Part shown: piece after piece, positions 8,646 through 18,705 of the stretch | Numbering within the stretch: the stretch's first letter is position 1 | Layout of the letters: the number at the start of each line of letters is the position of its first letter | Source of the DNA: Monosporascus cannonballus | Lineage: Eukaryota; Ascomycota; Sordariomycetes; Xylariales | Reading direction: 5' to 3' | NCBI GenBank assembly: GCA_004154925.1 | Contig: QJNS01000502.1 | Coordinates: 1-23,071, forward strand | DNA length: 23,071 bases | Position numbers and translations under genes: made by a program | Notes under the pieces: generated by a model | Told to the model about the DNA's origin: nothing | The model's database searches: none | The model's input: only the letters and a program-made list of their open reading frames with translations

Positions 8646-10300
8646 ATGGAACGTCTTACAAAAGAATCTAAAATAAACCTAGCCATCTAGGCGAAAAAAC
8701 GAAAACCGGAACTTAGCTTTAAAAAGTTATATTCGATATATAACATCCCCGAATTTACTTTAAAAGCTCGATACTACGGTCGATACGCCCGAACCGACAT
8801 TATTCCCAAATTGCGAAAATTAACGTTAACGGAAAAGGAGTCCATTATCGAAAAGGTTTTTAACCTAAATATACGAATATTTCCTATCAGGCTTTAATAT
8901 GTTAAAAATATAGCAAATTTATTACTTACGTAATACGTTATAAAACGGGTTAGGATTAATTAGGTATCGAAATTTGTTAAACGGCAAAAAAATTCAAAAC
9001 GTATTTAAATTAAAAAATCAATTATTAAAAAATATTATGCGAAAATCCAGAAATATTTCGTAAATAATTCGAACTTATTCGGAATATAATTGCAAAATAT
9101 AATATCGCAAAAGAAAATATTTATAATTTTAATAAAACGAAATTTTTAATAAGGTTTTTTATAATAATAAGTATAATAATTACTAATATTAAAAAACGTA
9201 AAAAACTTAAATAAACATAATAAAGGAATCGGGAATAATTTACGGTAATATAAGCTATTAATTCTTAAAGCTGGGCCTTACCTTTATTTATTATCCTTAC
9301 CGGGAAAAATTATTTTTTTCGTTAATTCGCCGATAACCCATTTTTATTTAATTAAAAATTTATTATAAGCGAAAACGGCTGGACGATAAATAAATTAGGT
9401 TGAAAATAAAGCAAGTATTTCGATAAATATATTAAAACGTATATTAAAAGTACAAAACGTTTTTTTATTTTTAATAATTACAAAAATTATTATTCGATAA
9501 AATTCGAAAAATATTACCCAAATAATGGTATTATTACGTTTTATATGCTAACTTATTCCTTTTATTGGTTTTAATCTTTTAACGTATCCCGTTTTTCTAT
9601 TTTAAAACGTATTTATTTATTTTATATCGAAAATTTAATATAACGTTATTATACTTATATTGTAAAAAAAGATTTCCTCGCCGGCTTTCATAACGCGTTT
9701 AAAACTGCCATAACGACCGATAATATTAAATCCAGATTCGCAAAAACAAAATTTATTTTATTTAATCTTAATCGCGTTTTTTCCGAATTAAAAATTCCAG
9801 TTATACTTATACTGACCGTTTCGCCGCTTATTTCTATTAATTCCGTTATTTCCCTATTTACGAAAACCCCTAAAAATATTATTAAAATAACTTAACGGAA
9901 ACGTTATTTGCAAAGAAAAATCAAAAATCACTAGGGTAGTTCGCCAATAAAAATAATTAAATTAATTAATTTTTTAATAAAAAATATCTTATTACTTTTG
10001 TACGAAATTGCCTTTTTTAAAAAAGAAAACGGCCAGTTACGCGAAATAAACCATATTCTTAATAAACGTCAAAAAACCAAAAATAAACGCCTTTAAAAAA
10101 AAACATTTATTATAAAGGAAGTATAAATTTTCATAATTATAAAAGAAAATAATAATAAATAATTGCAGCTAATAACGGCTAAAGGTAATTGTCGTAAAAG
10201 GGTTTAGGCGAAAAAACGAAAATATAACGTTTACGGCAAGCCCGGACATAATGTACGTATTTATAAAAAAAGTTATAGGTACGTTTAGCGAAAAAAAATC
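8646..10300 (+). pseudogene. Transposase remnant, pogo/Fot1 family, with C-terminal zinc knuckle
   Basis: Start ATG 8646; the frame is open upstream to 8505 but there it crosses the terminal repeat, so 8646 is the likely start. The first block (MERLTKESKINLAI, TAG at 8688, then AKKRKPELSFKKL) is a pogo helix-turn-helix; ARTDIIPKLRKLTLTEKE and a CENP-B-like domain follow. The DDE core starts at 9122: YNFNKTKF stands for the family's NFDETGF, so the first catalytic Asp is Asn and the following Glu is Lys. Later family blocks are SENGWT (about 9370) and DFLAGFHNAFKTAITTDNIKS (about 9670-9735). A C-terminal knuckle at 10223-10264 has C-x2-C-x4-H-x4-C spacing but reads Y-Y-H-Y. A frameshift lies near 9090-9100. 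Not functional. Confidence 0.9.
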
Positions 10301-10366
10301 TAATTAATTTTTGTCGATTTGGTATAGTGTGGTTAATTAAATTAAGTTTGTTGTCGTAAAGTGCCA

Positions 10367-10413
10367 AAAAACGGCTCGCGAGGTGGTTTGGCTTGCGAGC
10401 TGGTGTAGTACGT
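10367..10413 (-). repeat. Right terminal inverted repeat of pogo element
   Basis: Reverse complement of the left repeat with two mismatches; one CTCGCGA box reads CTCGCAA (RIP-type). It is followed by TA and AT-rich flank. Confidence 0.93.
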
Positions 10414-10415
10414 TA

Positions 10416-11270
10416 TGTTTTTAATATTATTTGCATTTTTCTATAAGTTTAAATTTTATAAAATAATAATAATAATAATAATAATATATATAAATGTATA
10501 TATTATTAAGATAATATATGTTTAGCTTAATTATTTTTTTAATATTTTAAATCGTTTATACGTAAGAATAAATTATCGAAACTAATTTGTTTTTAATTTT
10601 ACTGATAAAGTCTGAGAATTTTTTTGTATCGTTTATTTAAACGTAAATTATCGAATATTATAAAAATACGTTTTAATTGCAAATATAGGATATTAAGTTA
10701 ATATTAATAGCTTTAAGTTATTTTTAATAATTAATAATAATATATATTTCTATATCAATCAAATTTAAATTTAAATTTTAAATTATTTTTTAGCTTTATT
10801 ATATAGTAAGTTCAATTTATAAAGTAACTAGTTTTAAGAATATAAATTTTTTCAATTTTAATTACTTTATAAATAATTAAACATATTAATATAATGATGC
10901 TGATTAATTAGGTGTATTTTTTTAAAAAAAATATAATAATATTTTATACTAATATTATTACAGTATTATGCTGAAGTTTGAAATTATTGGTAAATTAAAA
11001 TAATAGTTTAAATTAGTTTCAAAAACGATTACCTTTTGATTATAAAAAGTAGTAAGTATGAACCGGTTAAAATCGATTCAGTATTTAATATAAGTAATAA
11101 AAATAAAAAGTAAATTATCGTAATATGAATCTTTTTATAACTTTTTTAATCTTATCGAGGTTTACGAGTTTGATATTAGTAATCTTATTTAAATTCTCAG
11201 ATCGAAATTACTTGATTTTTATAAGGTTAAACTTAAAGTTGATTTCTTATTGTTTTTTTCGAAATTCCTT
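10416..11270. other. AT-rich stretch with (ATA)n microsatellite
   Basis: A trinucleotide run of ATA/AAT units lies at about 10461-10485. The rest is long A/T-rich sequence with no coding-like frame or repeat I could recognise. Short open frames near 11125-11313 have no supporting composition or similarity. Confidence 0.6.
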
Positions 11271-11770
11271 TGAACGACGAGAAAGCCATGATATATGTAG
11301 CAGGGCCGATTAGTGTGCATGGATGTGTGTAGAGAGATCTGGGTATATAGTTGTCGCAGAAGAAATTTTAAGGCTATATTGATAGCTTTGACTTTAAGAA
11401 GAGAAGATCTTCCCAAGCCGCTAAAGCTGATCGAAGCCCTTTTTATAGCCCCTGGTAGAGCTCACCTGTTATGGCTGCACCATATCGTTGTGCCAGGGGC
11501 AAAAGATTGGCCGAATGTTCGCAATTGTGGCAATCATTCTAGTGCTTACAGCTGTATATATACTAGAGCCTGTTCTGTACCCCCAAATCGTAACATCACC
11601 AGGGGTGTCTGATAGGAGCCCTTTAGACCCCCATTTTTCTCATAACAATTGTAGACAGAGAATCGTAGTGCAGGTGCGTGGGTATGAGATATGGTTGATA
11701 GATTATAAAAGCAGTACAAGTGTTAGAGAATGTCGAATCGCGATAATAAAAATACCAGCAATTAATTAGT
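11271..11770. other. GC-richer island, not RIP-like, unknown origin
   Basis: About 500 bp with base composition near 45-50% GC (by eye) and abundant CA/TG dinucleotides lie within DNA of about 20% GC. The edges are sharp, near 11270 and 11770. It contains an 8-bp perfect inverted repeat, GCCCCTGG (11448-11455) and CCAGGGGC (11493-11500). Several short frames are open on both strands and none is recognisable. It could be unique host sequence, the remains of a gene, or a recent insertion. Confidence 0.6.
11515..11769 (+). CDS. Possible small ORF, 84 aa, hydrophobic N-terminus
   Basis: ATG 11515 to TAG 11769. The N-terminus MFAIVAIILVLTAVYIL is strongly hydrophobic and could be a signal peptide or membrane anchor. 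The remainder has two Cys (NNC and REC), VVQVRGYEIW and a hydrophobic tail. The frame stays open upstream to a TAG at 11446-11448, with a TATAG at 11444 that could be an intron acceptor, but no start was found there. Competing open frames overlap it (plus 11313-11612; a minus frame that would need stops read through). I do not recognise the protein; small secreted proteins do occur in such AT-rich fungal regions, but this is only a candidate. Confidence 0.2.
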   Translation: MFAIVAIILVLTAVYILEPVLYPQIVTSPGVSDRSPLDPHFSHNNCRQRIVVQVRGYEIWLIDYKSSTSVRECRIAIIKIPAIN

Positions 11771-12725
11771 AATATGTTTGCTGTTTCTAATCGGGGTTTT
11801 TTTAAAAAAAAATCTCTGTACGCTAAGAAAATTTCAGAAAATTTTATTTAATATTGTTAAAAAAGGTATTGTAGGTTATTATTATTTTTGATTAACTATA
11901 TATAAGTATTTTCATTTCTGTACTTTTTTAAACTTTAACTTTTAAAATCTTTTACTTGTTATTAACAATATTTATTACTTATTTATATATATTAATCTTT
12001 ATATTTATATATATTTCTTTTTTATATTAATATGTTTTATTTAATTATTACAAATATTTTTAAATAATTTAAATCTTTTAAACACTAAAGTTTTTGTATT
12101 AATGCATATTTTAAAAATTAGATTAAAAAGATAAGTTACTTCTTAATTAAAAACAATGTTTTTCAATATTAGTAAAAATAATTAAATAAAATATAACTAA
12201 TATTTTTAAAACCTTACTCGTATTTTAATATATTATCCTTACCTTTTCGAAATTTTGAAAAAGTTTAGATTTATTAAACTTTTTATTTATAAGATAAATA
12301 AATTTTTAATTTCATTTTTTTTGTGAAACAATAAACTTTCTATTAATTTATTTGAAATTCGAAAAGACTAAAACTTTATTTATTGTTAAGATTTTATATT
12401 TAAGTGATATTTTTTAATTATATTAATATCGAAATATTACTATAAATAATAGTTATTTTCTTTTCATAGTTTTTATAAAACATAAGTTATTTTTTAAAGT
12501 TTATTAATTTTAATAAAAAAATAATATTTTATTAAAAATAATTTAATGTTTTTCTTAAGTTTAAATGGTGTTAAGAAATTCTTTAAAAACTACTAATTAA
12601 TAGTATTAGAATTTAATCTTGATATTAAAGTAAAATTATTATTAGTTTTATAGATTTTTTGCAATTTAAAATTTATTAGACGACTTTTTAATTTATATGT
12701 TAATTATAACAGATTAAATTTTCGT
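11771..12725. other. AT-rich stretch without recognised feature
   Basis: A T7 run followed by A9 (11799-11815) could fold, and TATATA runs occur near 11900-12010. No coding-like frame, inverted repeat of useful length or known element was seen. Confidence 0.6.
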
Positions 12726-12727
12726 TA

Positions 12728-12845
12728 ACGTACAAGATAAGCTCGCGACTCAGACAAGCTCGCGACTCGTCACGTGTTTACAGCTTAAAGGCTTAACTCC
12801 GATAATTTATAACTTTACCAAACCTTTATTAAAATCGATGCAACT
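12728..12845 (+). repeat. Left arm of MITE
   Basis: ACGTACAAGATAAG, then CTCGCGA boxes, then CACGTG and an AT-rich inner arm. It pairs with 13036-13153. Confidence 0.9.
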
Positions 12846-13035
12846 TGATATATACTTTTTTAACTATATAATTTAACCAGAAATTAAATCCTAGAAAATA
12901 TAGATTAATACAAACTGAGATACTTTAAAAGTGAATAAATTTGGGGGCCAAAAGTTTATATCTTAACTATAACTTATCTTGAATTTCTGTGATTTAATAT
13001 TTGATTAGACTATCCAGTTAGAAAAGCATTTTCAA

Positions 13036-13153
13036 AATTGCACCAATTTTTATTAAGGTTTAGTAAAGTTATGAATTATCGGAGTTAAGCCGTTAAGCTA
13101 TAAACACGTGACGAGTCGCGAGCTTGTCTGAGTCGCGAGCTTATCTTGTACGT
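13036..13153 (-). repeat. Right arm of MITE
   Basis: Reverse complement of the left arm; mismatches appear only after about 52 bp from the tip (for example ATAGC versus ACAGC, TTCAT versus TTTAT). Confidence 0.9.
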
Positions 13154-13155
13154 TA

Positions 13156-16100
13156 TATATATAAATACATTTCCTACTTATGTTCGAAAGTTAATAAATT
13201 TCAAAAATTTAATATTGTTTACTTAGTATTATTTATATCATATTTTTATTGGCCTTAAATTAATTTATTCGCTTAGTTATAACCCTGAGGAAACAAGATC
13301 TTTTAAAATTTTTACTTATGTGTTGGAAGTTGTACATCTACATTTATCTTTAGTGATTAAAAATTCTAAGTTATATTTTAAATGAACTTGTTTCGTTTTA
13401 TAGATATTTTATTTTGTATCAATCTGAAATTAATTTAATTTTTTAGTTATAACTTTAAGAAAATAAGCGTTTTTAAAATTTTCTCTTATATACTTTAAGT
13501 TATGCTTATTTTAACGTTACTATTTTTAGCTTTAAAAATATAACAAAAATATATTAAACAAATATTATTAATAATCTAAAATATTTTTTATTTTTTATGT
13601 TATTTATTCACTTGAATTTTATTATATATACTCCTTAAATTTCTGTACTTTTTAGTTTCTATGTAGTTACTAATTGACTACATATAGTTAATTTTAATCC
13701 CCTAATTTACTAATTACAGTAGTTTTATTCAGGTCACTAACTAACTCCAAACTATAAGTTATAATTTATAGTTAAACCATTAGTAGCCAGATCATAACCC
13801 TGATCGTAATTATTGTAAATAATCGCCATAAAACGTAATGTTTCATAATTAATTAGAAATGTTATCGATAATAATAAATACATTTCATATCATAATTGAT
13901 AGCGTTTTATCTGTTACATATTAATAAAAATTTTAAAAGAATTACAAATATTTTTATTAAAATTATTGCTAAGCTTAAATTTTTAAAAAGTAAAGCTGAA
14001 AATTAAATATTTACGATAATAAAATTACCGCGCTTAAAGCTAATCGAAGCTGTTAAATTTCGAGGAAAAAAAATAAATGATATTAATTTAAGGTTGCTAA
14101 TTCTCATTAATAAGATAATTGTTAATAAGTATATAATTAAAAAACTAGTTATTAGTATACCTTACTAATACGTTTAAAAGGATTGATGAGTAGGAATCGT
14201 GTTTTAATAGAATATTAACGAATCATTACTAAAAAAAATACGAAAATACTTAAAAGATAAAAATTAAAACTTATGGTTTAATTAATATCAATACAAAAAG
14301 AAAATAAACCCGATAATATTAATGTTGAAATAGAAAATGATTGTAAATTATAGATTAACCTTAGTTATTTACGATAATAAATAAATTAGCAGTTTAGAAA
14401 AAAAATATAAAATAATAACATAGCCCTTTACAGAATAAGTTTCTTTTAAACGGAAAAAAATTATTATTCGGCCCTAACAGCGGTAATAATATAGTAATCG
14501 TTTAATAATATATAGTTTAAGAAATTCATAAAACGTTGTTAATTAGAGTAACAATTTTTTTAAGATATAATTAATAAGTAATCACATAATAACGTTATAA
14601 GCGTTAATTATTTATTAATACCTTCGTAGTCAATTCCTTAAAGGTTAGAACTTAAAACAATATAATATTATTCTTTTACACGTATAAAGAGCTTCGACAA
14701 AATAATATAAATATATCGTATGTATAAAATATATATAATAATCGCTAACCTATATTACTTTAAGTTTTGCCGACAAATTCAGTTAATTTCACCTTATAAA
14801 AACGTTAGATGTATAAAATTTAAAAGTTCTTATATGTTAAATATTATTAGAATTCCGCTATAGTTAAAATTATTAAGTACTGAAATTTAGTTGAAATAAA
14901 ATAATTATTTTCAACATTTTATGCCAGTAATTAATATTCTAATATAATTTGTATCTTAATTATATAATGCTGTATTTTCACTTTTTGCGTAATCTTTTTT
15001 TAAAAAAATAGTTCGCATAATAATTTCGTAAAACCGCAGTTTAATCGGCGCATGCTTTTAAATTTATGGTATACAGAAATTTTTTTTTGAATTACTCAAT
15101 GGGTTTTCAAAGGTTTTTAGGAGTTTTTAATATTATTTTAATATCTGTATAGCATATATTGTAAGTACTAAATTACCCGAAAGTTAAAAGACTCATGTAA
15201 TTTTTTAAAAAGGCGATTAATCCGATTAAATAGTTTTGTTTTAGTATATTATTAATACATTAGTGCGTATTTACATATATTAATAAATATGGATAATAAA
15301 AATTATAGGAGGGATTAGTAACAACAAAAAATTAAGAACTACAAAATTAATATAATTTTTAAGAAAAAAAGGGCTAAAAAATTACTAAATAACTAAATAA
15401 ATAGTAACGAAATAAAAAGTAAATATAAAAACTGAAGTCACGGAAATGTTAAAAAGGCGGCACGGAATTTGTTTATAAGATTTTTTAAAAAAATTACAAA
15501 GCCTATATTCAATAAACGAATATAATAAAAAGAATTAAATTAGTGATACTTATGTAATATACATTAAACCTATTTGAAAAGGCCAAAAATATTAAAATAA
15601 AATCAGAATAATAATAAGGTATAAGCTAACACTTTATAAAGCCTTATTTTCTTACGGTAATAACCGAAGAAATAAATCACTTAAATAAAAATATAATCCG
15701 AATAAGATTAAGAATAAGATAAAAAACTTTAAAAATATAGAAATTGTAAAATACAAACGTAGTGTTAATAAATTTTACGCTTTTAAGAAATGTAATTCAC
15801 TTAGACTTTAGCTAAACGATAAATTAAGTTCTATATTAAATAATTGAGATTTTTAAGTTATAACTATATATATATAATTAATGAAAAACTAGTATTACAA
15901 GTATTAATAGTAATAAATATATATGTCTGCTAAAAATATAAATAGAAATTTTAATTTCGAAAAAGAAAATTAAAAAAGGTAAAGATAACGAGTTTTACGC
16001 AGAGAAAATTTCCTTTTTTAAGGCTATAAGTGAGGGAATAAATTAATTTAAATCATATAAAAATATTATATGAATATAACTAAATAATATGTTTATTAAT

Positions 16101-17030
16101 AACATGATTAAAATTTTTAAAAAGATAAAAATGCCAAATTCCACATAGCTACAATTCATAAGGTAAAAGGCAAAGGAAAAAAAAATTCTTTCGAGCCATA
16201 ACCAATCAAAGGTACAACACGTAGTATATAATAAATTCAGTTTCGTATTATAAAACTTAATTTTTTAGACGATATTTTATGTTAGATTAATATAAAAACC
16301 TTTCAAAATATAAAAAATTAAATATAAATAAATATTATAAACACTTAATTTCCTTAATATTACAATATAGTTATGAAGTTAATAAATATATATTAAGAAG
16401 ATATTATTTATTATTTTGAACTAATCCATTTATTATTAAATTAAATTATTTATATATATATTTTTAATCAAATTTTATTATTTAATTCTCTTAAAAATAT
16501 GAAAACTTTTCACAATCTAACTAAAATTACAGTAGTAAATTAATTAACTGACTAAATCTATAATAGTAGGTTAGTAACTATGAAAAACGAAAAACTACAA
16601 ACTATAGCTATAAACCTGTTTACGGTTACGAATTTCTTTTTTCGAATAAATAACATGTAATATATTTATAAAAGTGACCTATAAAACGTTTTATTTTCGA
16701 CTTTTTTAATCTTGACGTTATTATATATTTTTAATATATTTGCCATTATAATTGACAAATAATAAAATAAGTAGTAATATAAATAAAATAAAATATGTAG
16801 ATACTAAAATAAAGATATTAAAAGTTATAAGCCGTCAAGGTTATTTTTAAAATATCATGATATTAAAAATTATAAATGCAAAATACAAATAGGTTTAAGA
16901 TCTTAATTTCTAGGCTGAGCCACATATACAGAAAATTATACGAAATAATTCGCACGACATATATTATACCCAGTATTTTTAAATACAATAACTGATTAAT
17001 GAGATTTACGGTTAGAATAGATTATATACC
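13156..17030. other. Long AT-rich stretch, no recognised gene
   Basis: Nearly 3.9 kb of A/T-rich sequence dense with stops in all frames. Possible old coding traces at 14040-14900 and 15290-15720 could not be assigned: the latter begins with an ATG at 15290 and reads Lys/Asn-rich with TAA/TAG at intervals. Two short blocks, at 13722-13745 and 16525-16640, belong to the repeat listed separately. No RNA genes or inverted repeats were seen. Confidence 0.55.
16525..16640 (+). repeat. Dispersed repeat, copy 1
   Basis: The block TTAATTAAC-TGACTAAA...TAACTATGAAAAACG...AAAACTACAAACTA aligns with 20390-20490 with C/T and A/G differences. A shorter AATTACAGTAGT match occurs at 13722. It may be the end of a mutated DNA transposon; the family is unknown. 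Confidence 0.45.
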
Positions 17031-17039
17031 TCTGTCCCG

Positions 17040-17460
17040 GAGAACCTTACTTTAGAAGCCGAAATGTTATAATAATGGATAAAATGATAGATTGCTACCT
17101 CGATTCCTAGGTTTCACCAAACCGTGTCCCCCTCGCAGGCGTCTCACTTTAAGGCGACCCCAGAGTGCCTAGTCCCGCTCCTATCCACGGCGATTCTTGT
17201 CGAAATTCCGGAGGTTCTCGGCAATCCGGAGCAGCCGGGCAAACCTTCGCTCGTATTCCCCCAGCTTGCATCGTTCCAAAATTTGAACTTCGGAGATCTC
17301 GAGCCCATTATCCTCTTCCTTTTCCAGTTTTGCCAGCAGTTTTTCCACAATTCTTATGTTTTCGGCATAAGTTTTTGTAAGGCTCGATTACCGTCATTTT
17401 CGAGAATCAAATCGTATCCGAGGATTAATAGCTGAAGACGATTTTTCGGAGATAAATTTT
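17040..17460. other. Second GC-richer island
   Basis: About 400 bp near 50% GC (by eye) with sharp borders in AT-rich DNA. CA and TG dinucleotides are frequent, so this stretch has escaped or barely received RIP. It holds the minus-strand relic frame at 17181-17397. The longest open plus-strand frame (17124-17435) is probably the shadow of that frame. Confidence 0.6.
17181..17397 (-). pseudogene. Relic minus-strand reading frame, ~71 codons, amphipathic helical protein
   Basis: ATG at 17397 reads MTVIEPYK; an A5 run then shifts the frame by one base. Beyond it the sequence reads TYAENIRIVEKLLAKLEKEE and continues with EISEVQILERC, GEYERRFARLLR and IAENLRNFDKN to a TAG at 17181-17183. If the run had four A the frame would be continuous. 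Third codon positions are mostly G or C here, unlike any other frame, which supports real coding. The TAG could be a RIP product of CAG or TGG, so the protein may have continued (ERD, ALWGRLK follow). The product looks all-helical with alternating charged and Leu/Ile residues. I do not recognise the family. Confidence 0.5.
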
Positions 17461-18419
17461 GGAGATCGACTGAATAAATTCTTTTTGGTATTAGTGTAAA
17501 TAAACGTTTTGAAATTGGTTAATAAAAGCATGGGTATTTTTGGCGTAATCTCGAGTTATACCATAATTTTATTAATAAAAATCCTTGGAATAAAAGGTTA
17601 TTTATATATAACTAATCTAAAAATATTATCGGTTGTTAAAATAGGATAATCTTTTATCCTATATATCAACAGCGGGATGATCGAATCCGATTAATTTATA
17701 AATTAAAATCGGAATCGATAACGGAAATAATAACGCCTATAAATGGGGTATTCGAACTCGAGGTCCATATATTGAAAATAATCGAAAACTGTTCTAAAGT
17801 ATTTAAATTTTAATTGTAATTGGTTATTAAAGGTTGTTAATGCGGTTTTATAGGTCGTTTCGAGTATAATTTTAATTTTCCATTTATTAATAACTGAAGA
17901 ATTTTTAAGTTTAGTTAATTAACTAATTAAAGTTTTAAACAAAAAACATTAATATATAAGAAAAATAATTTACTTGTCGGTGATAATATTTTAATAAATT
18001 CTGGAAAGATTCCGAATTTAAAACCTTAAACGATAAGTTATTTTTAAAAATAAAATTTAAATTTCTATTATAAGCAAAAGGAATTTTATAAATTTATTTT
18101 TTCGACATATATCAAAAAATCATAAGTGTTTAAATTAAACAAAAGACAGTAATTTCGTAATGGTTAAAAAACGGCGTTAAAAACATATTATAATATAAAT
18201 AATAAATCGATCAAACGACTTCTTAAAACAATTTTAAAGCTTCAAATTAAAAATTATAACTTTTAAAGTAAATAATACTTGAAAAGTTCCATTTTTAACT
18301 TTAATTTTTAGACCTTTAATTAATAGTTATTTATTATAGGATAATACTAAGTAGAAAAATAGTTTTTAATTCGGGGTTTGCATTATTTTTTATCTTTTTT
18401 ACATCTTTGGTTTTCGTAT
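17461..18419. other. AT-rich stretch with small inverted repeat and B-box-like sequence
   Basis: AGGATAA-TCT-TTATCCT (about 17643-17659) is a short perfect hairpin. Around 17750-17770 the minus strand reads GAGTTCGAATAC, loosely like a tRNA T-arm, but no acceptor or D-arm was found. Nothing else was recognised. Confidence 0.5.
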
Positions 18420-18545
18420 TAACGTATATTTGTTAATTATAAATCAACAATTACACATTAACGATTATAAATTAACTATTATACATTAATAATTACAATT
18501 AGTAATGATATAATTTCAAATTAAAAATTAAAATTAATAATTATA
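18420..18545. repeat. Degenerate AT-rich tandem-like repeat
   Basis: Variants of ATTATAAATTAAC / ATTACACATTAAC recur about every 12-24 bp upstream of the hAT-like relic. Similar but less regular wording occurs at 20575-20770, upstream of the second hAT-like copy. Confidence 0.4.
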
Positions 18546-18705
18546 AATTAATATTTTTTTACTACTAAAGTTTCGTTATAAAAGTAAATAATAATTCATT
18601 AACTTTGTTTCTAAATTTTCTTTACTTTAATAAGTTAATTATATAACTTTACTAACAACAACTAAATTCCTGCCTTATTTTGCGTTATTATTAAGGTTTT
18701 GTAAA

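Larger units (their letters stand above)
8547..10413 (+). mobile_element. pogo/Fot1-type DNA transposon, 1867 bp, complete ends, dead
   Basis: It is bounded by 47-bp inverted repeats (8547-8593 and 10367-10413), with two mismatches, inside a TA target duplication (8545-8546 and 10414-10415). The length matches Fot1-like elements of filamentous fungi (about 1.9 kb). A single transposase frame fills the inside on the plus strand and is destroyed by stops and at least one frameshift. The terminal repeats carry two CTCGCGA boxes, likely transposase binding sites. Cut-and-paste insertion at TA is the known behaviour of this superfamily. Confidence 0.93.
12728..13153. mobile_element. Fold-back MITE, 426 bp, with ~118-bp inverted repeats, pogo-related ends
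   Basis: Inverted repeats at 12728-12845 and 13036-13153 are identical over the first 52 bp and then differ at a small number of positions, several of them C versus T. TA target duplications flank it (12726-12727 and 13154-13155). The 190-bp centre has no coding capacity. The ends begin ACGTAC and carry CTCGCGA at positions 15-21 and 32-38, exactly as in the pogo element at 8547. It is therefore a non-autonomous element, probably moved by a transposase of that family. Confidence 0.92.

Noticed and set aside
10179..10367. Open minus-strand frame of 62 codons inside the pogo element
   Set aside because: It is the shadow of the transposase C-terminus and zinc knuckle on the plus strand, which match the family.
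11125..11416. Short open frames on both strands at the left edge of the first GC island
   Set aside because: Low-complexity hydrophobic or Lys-rich translations crossing the composition border; no coding evidence.
11313..11612. Open plus-strand frame of 99 codons, Cys-containing, in the first GC island
   Set aside because: It overlaps two other possible frames and has no recognisable motif or supporting signal; reported only as part of the island.
14030..14062. CTTAAAGCTAATCGAAGC resembles CTAAAGCTGATCGAAGC at 11422-11438
   Set aside because: The match does not extend on either side beyond about 20 bases, so it may be chance.
15290..15720. Possible transposase-like frame starting MDNKNY with regular TAA/TAG
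   Set aside because: A Lys/Asn-rich translation is expected from AT-rich DNA; no family motif or terminal repeats could be found.
17124..17435. Open plus-strand frame of 103 codons in the second GC island
   Set aside because: It lies opposite the relic minus frame whose codon use and helical pattern are more convincing; its own composition (many Ser/Pro/Phe) is what a reverse shadow would give.
17740..17775. B-box-like GAGTTCGAATAC on the minus strand
   Set aside because: No acceptor stem, D-arm or A box at suitable distance.
18420..18545. CRISPR-like or satellite array
   Set aside because: Units are irregular, AT-only and without unique spacers; this is a eukaryotic AT-rich region.
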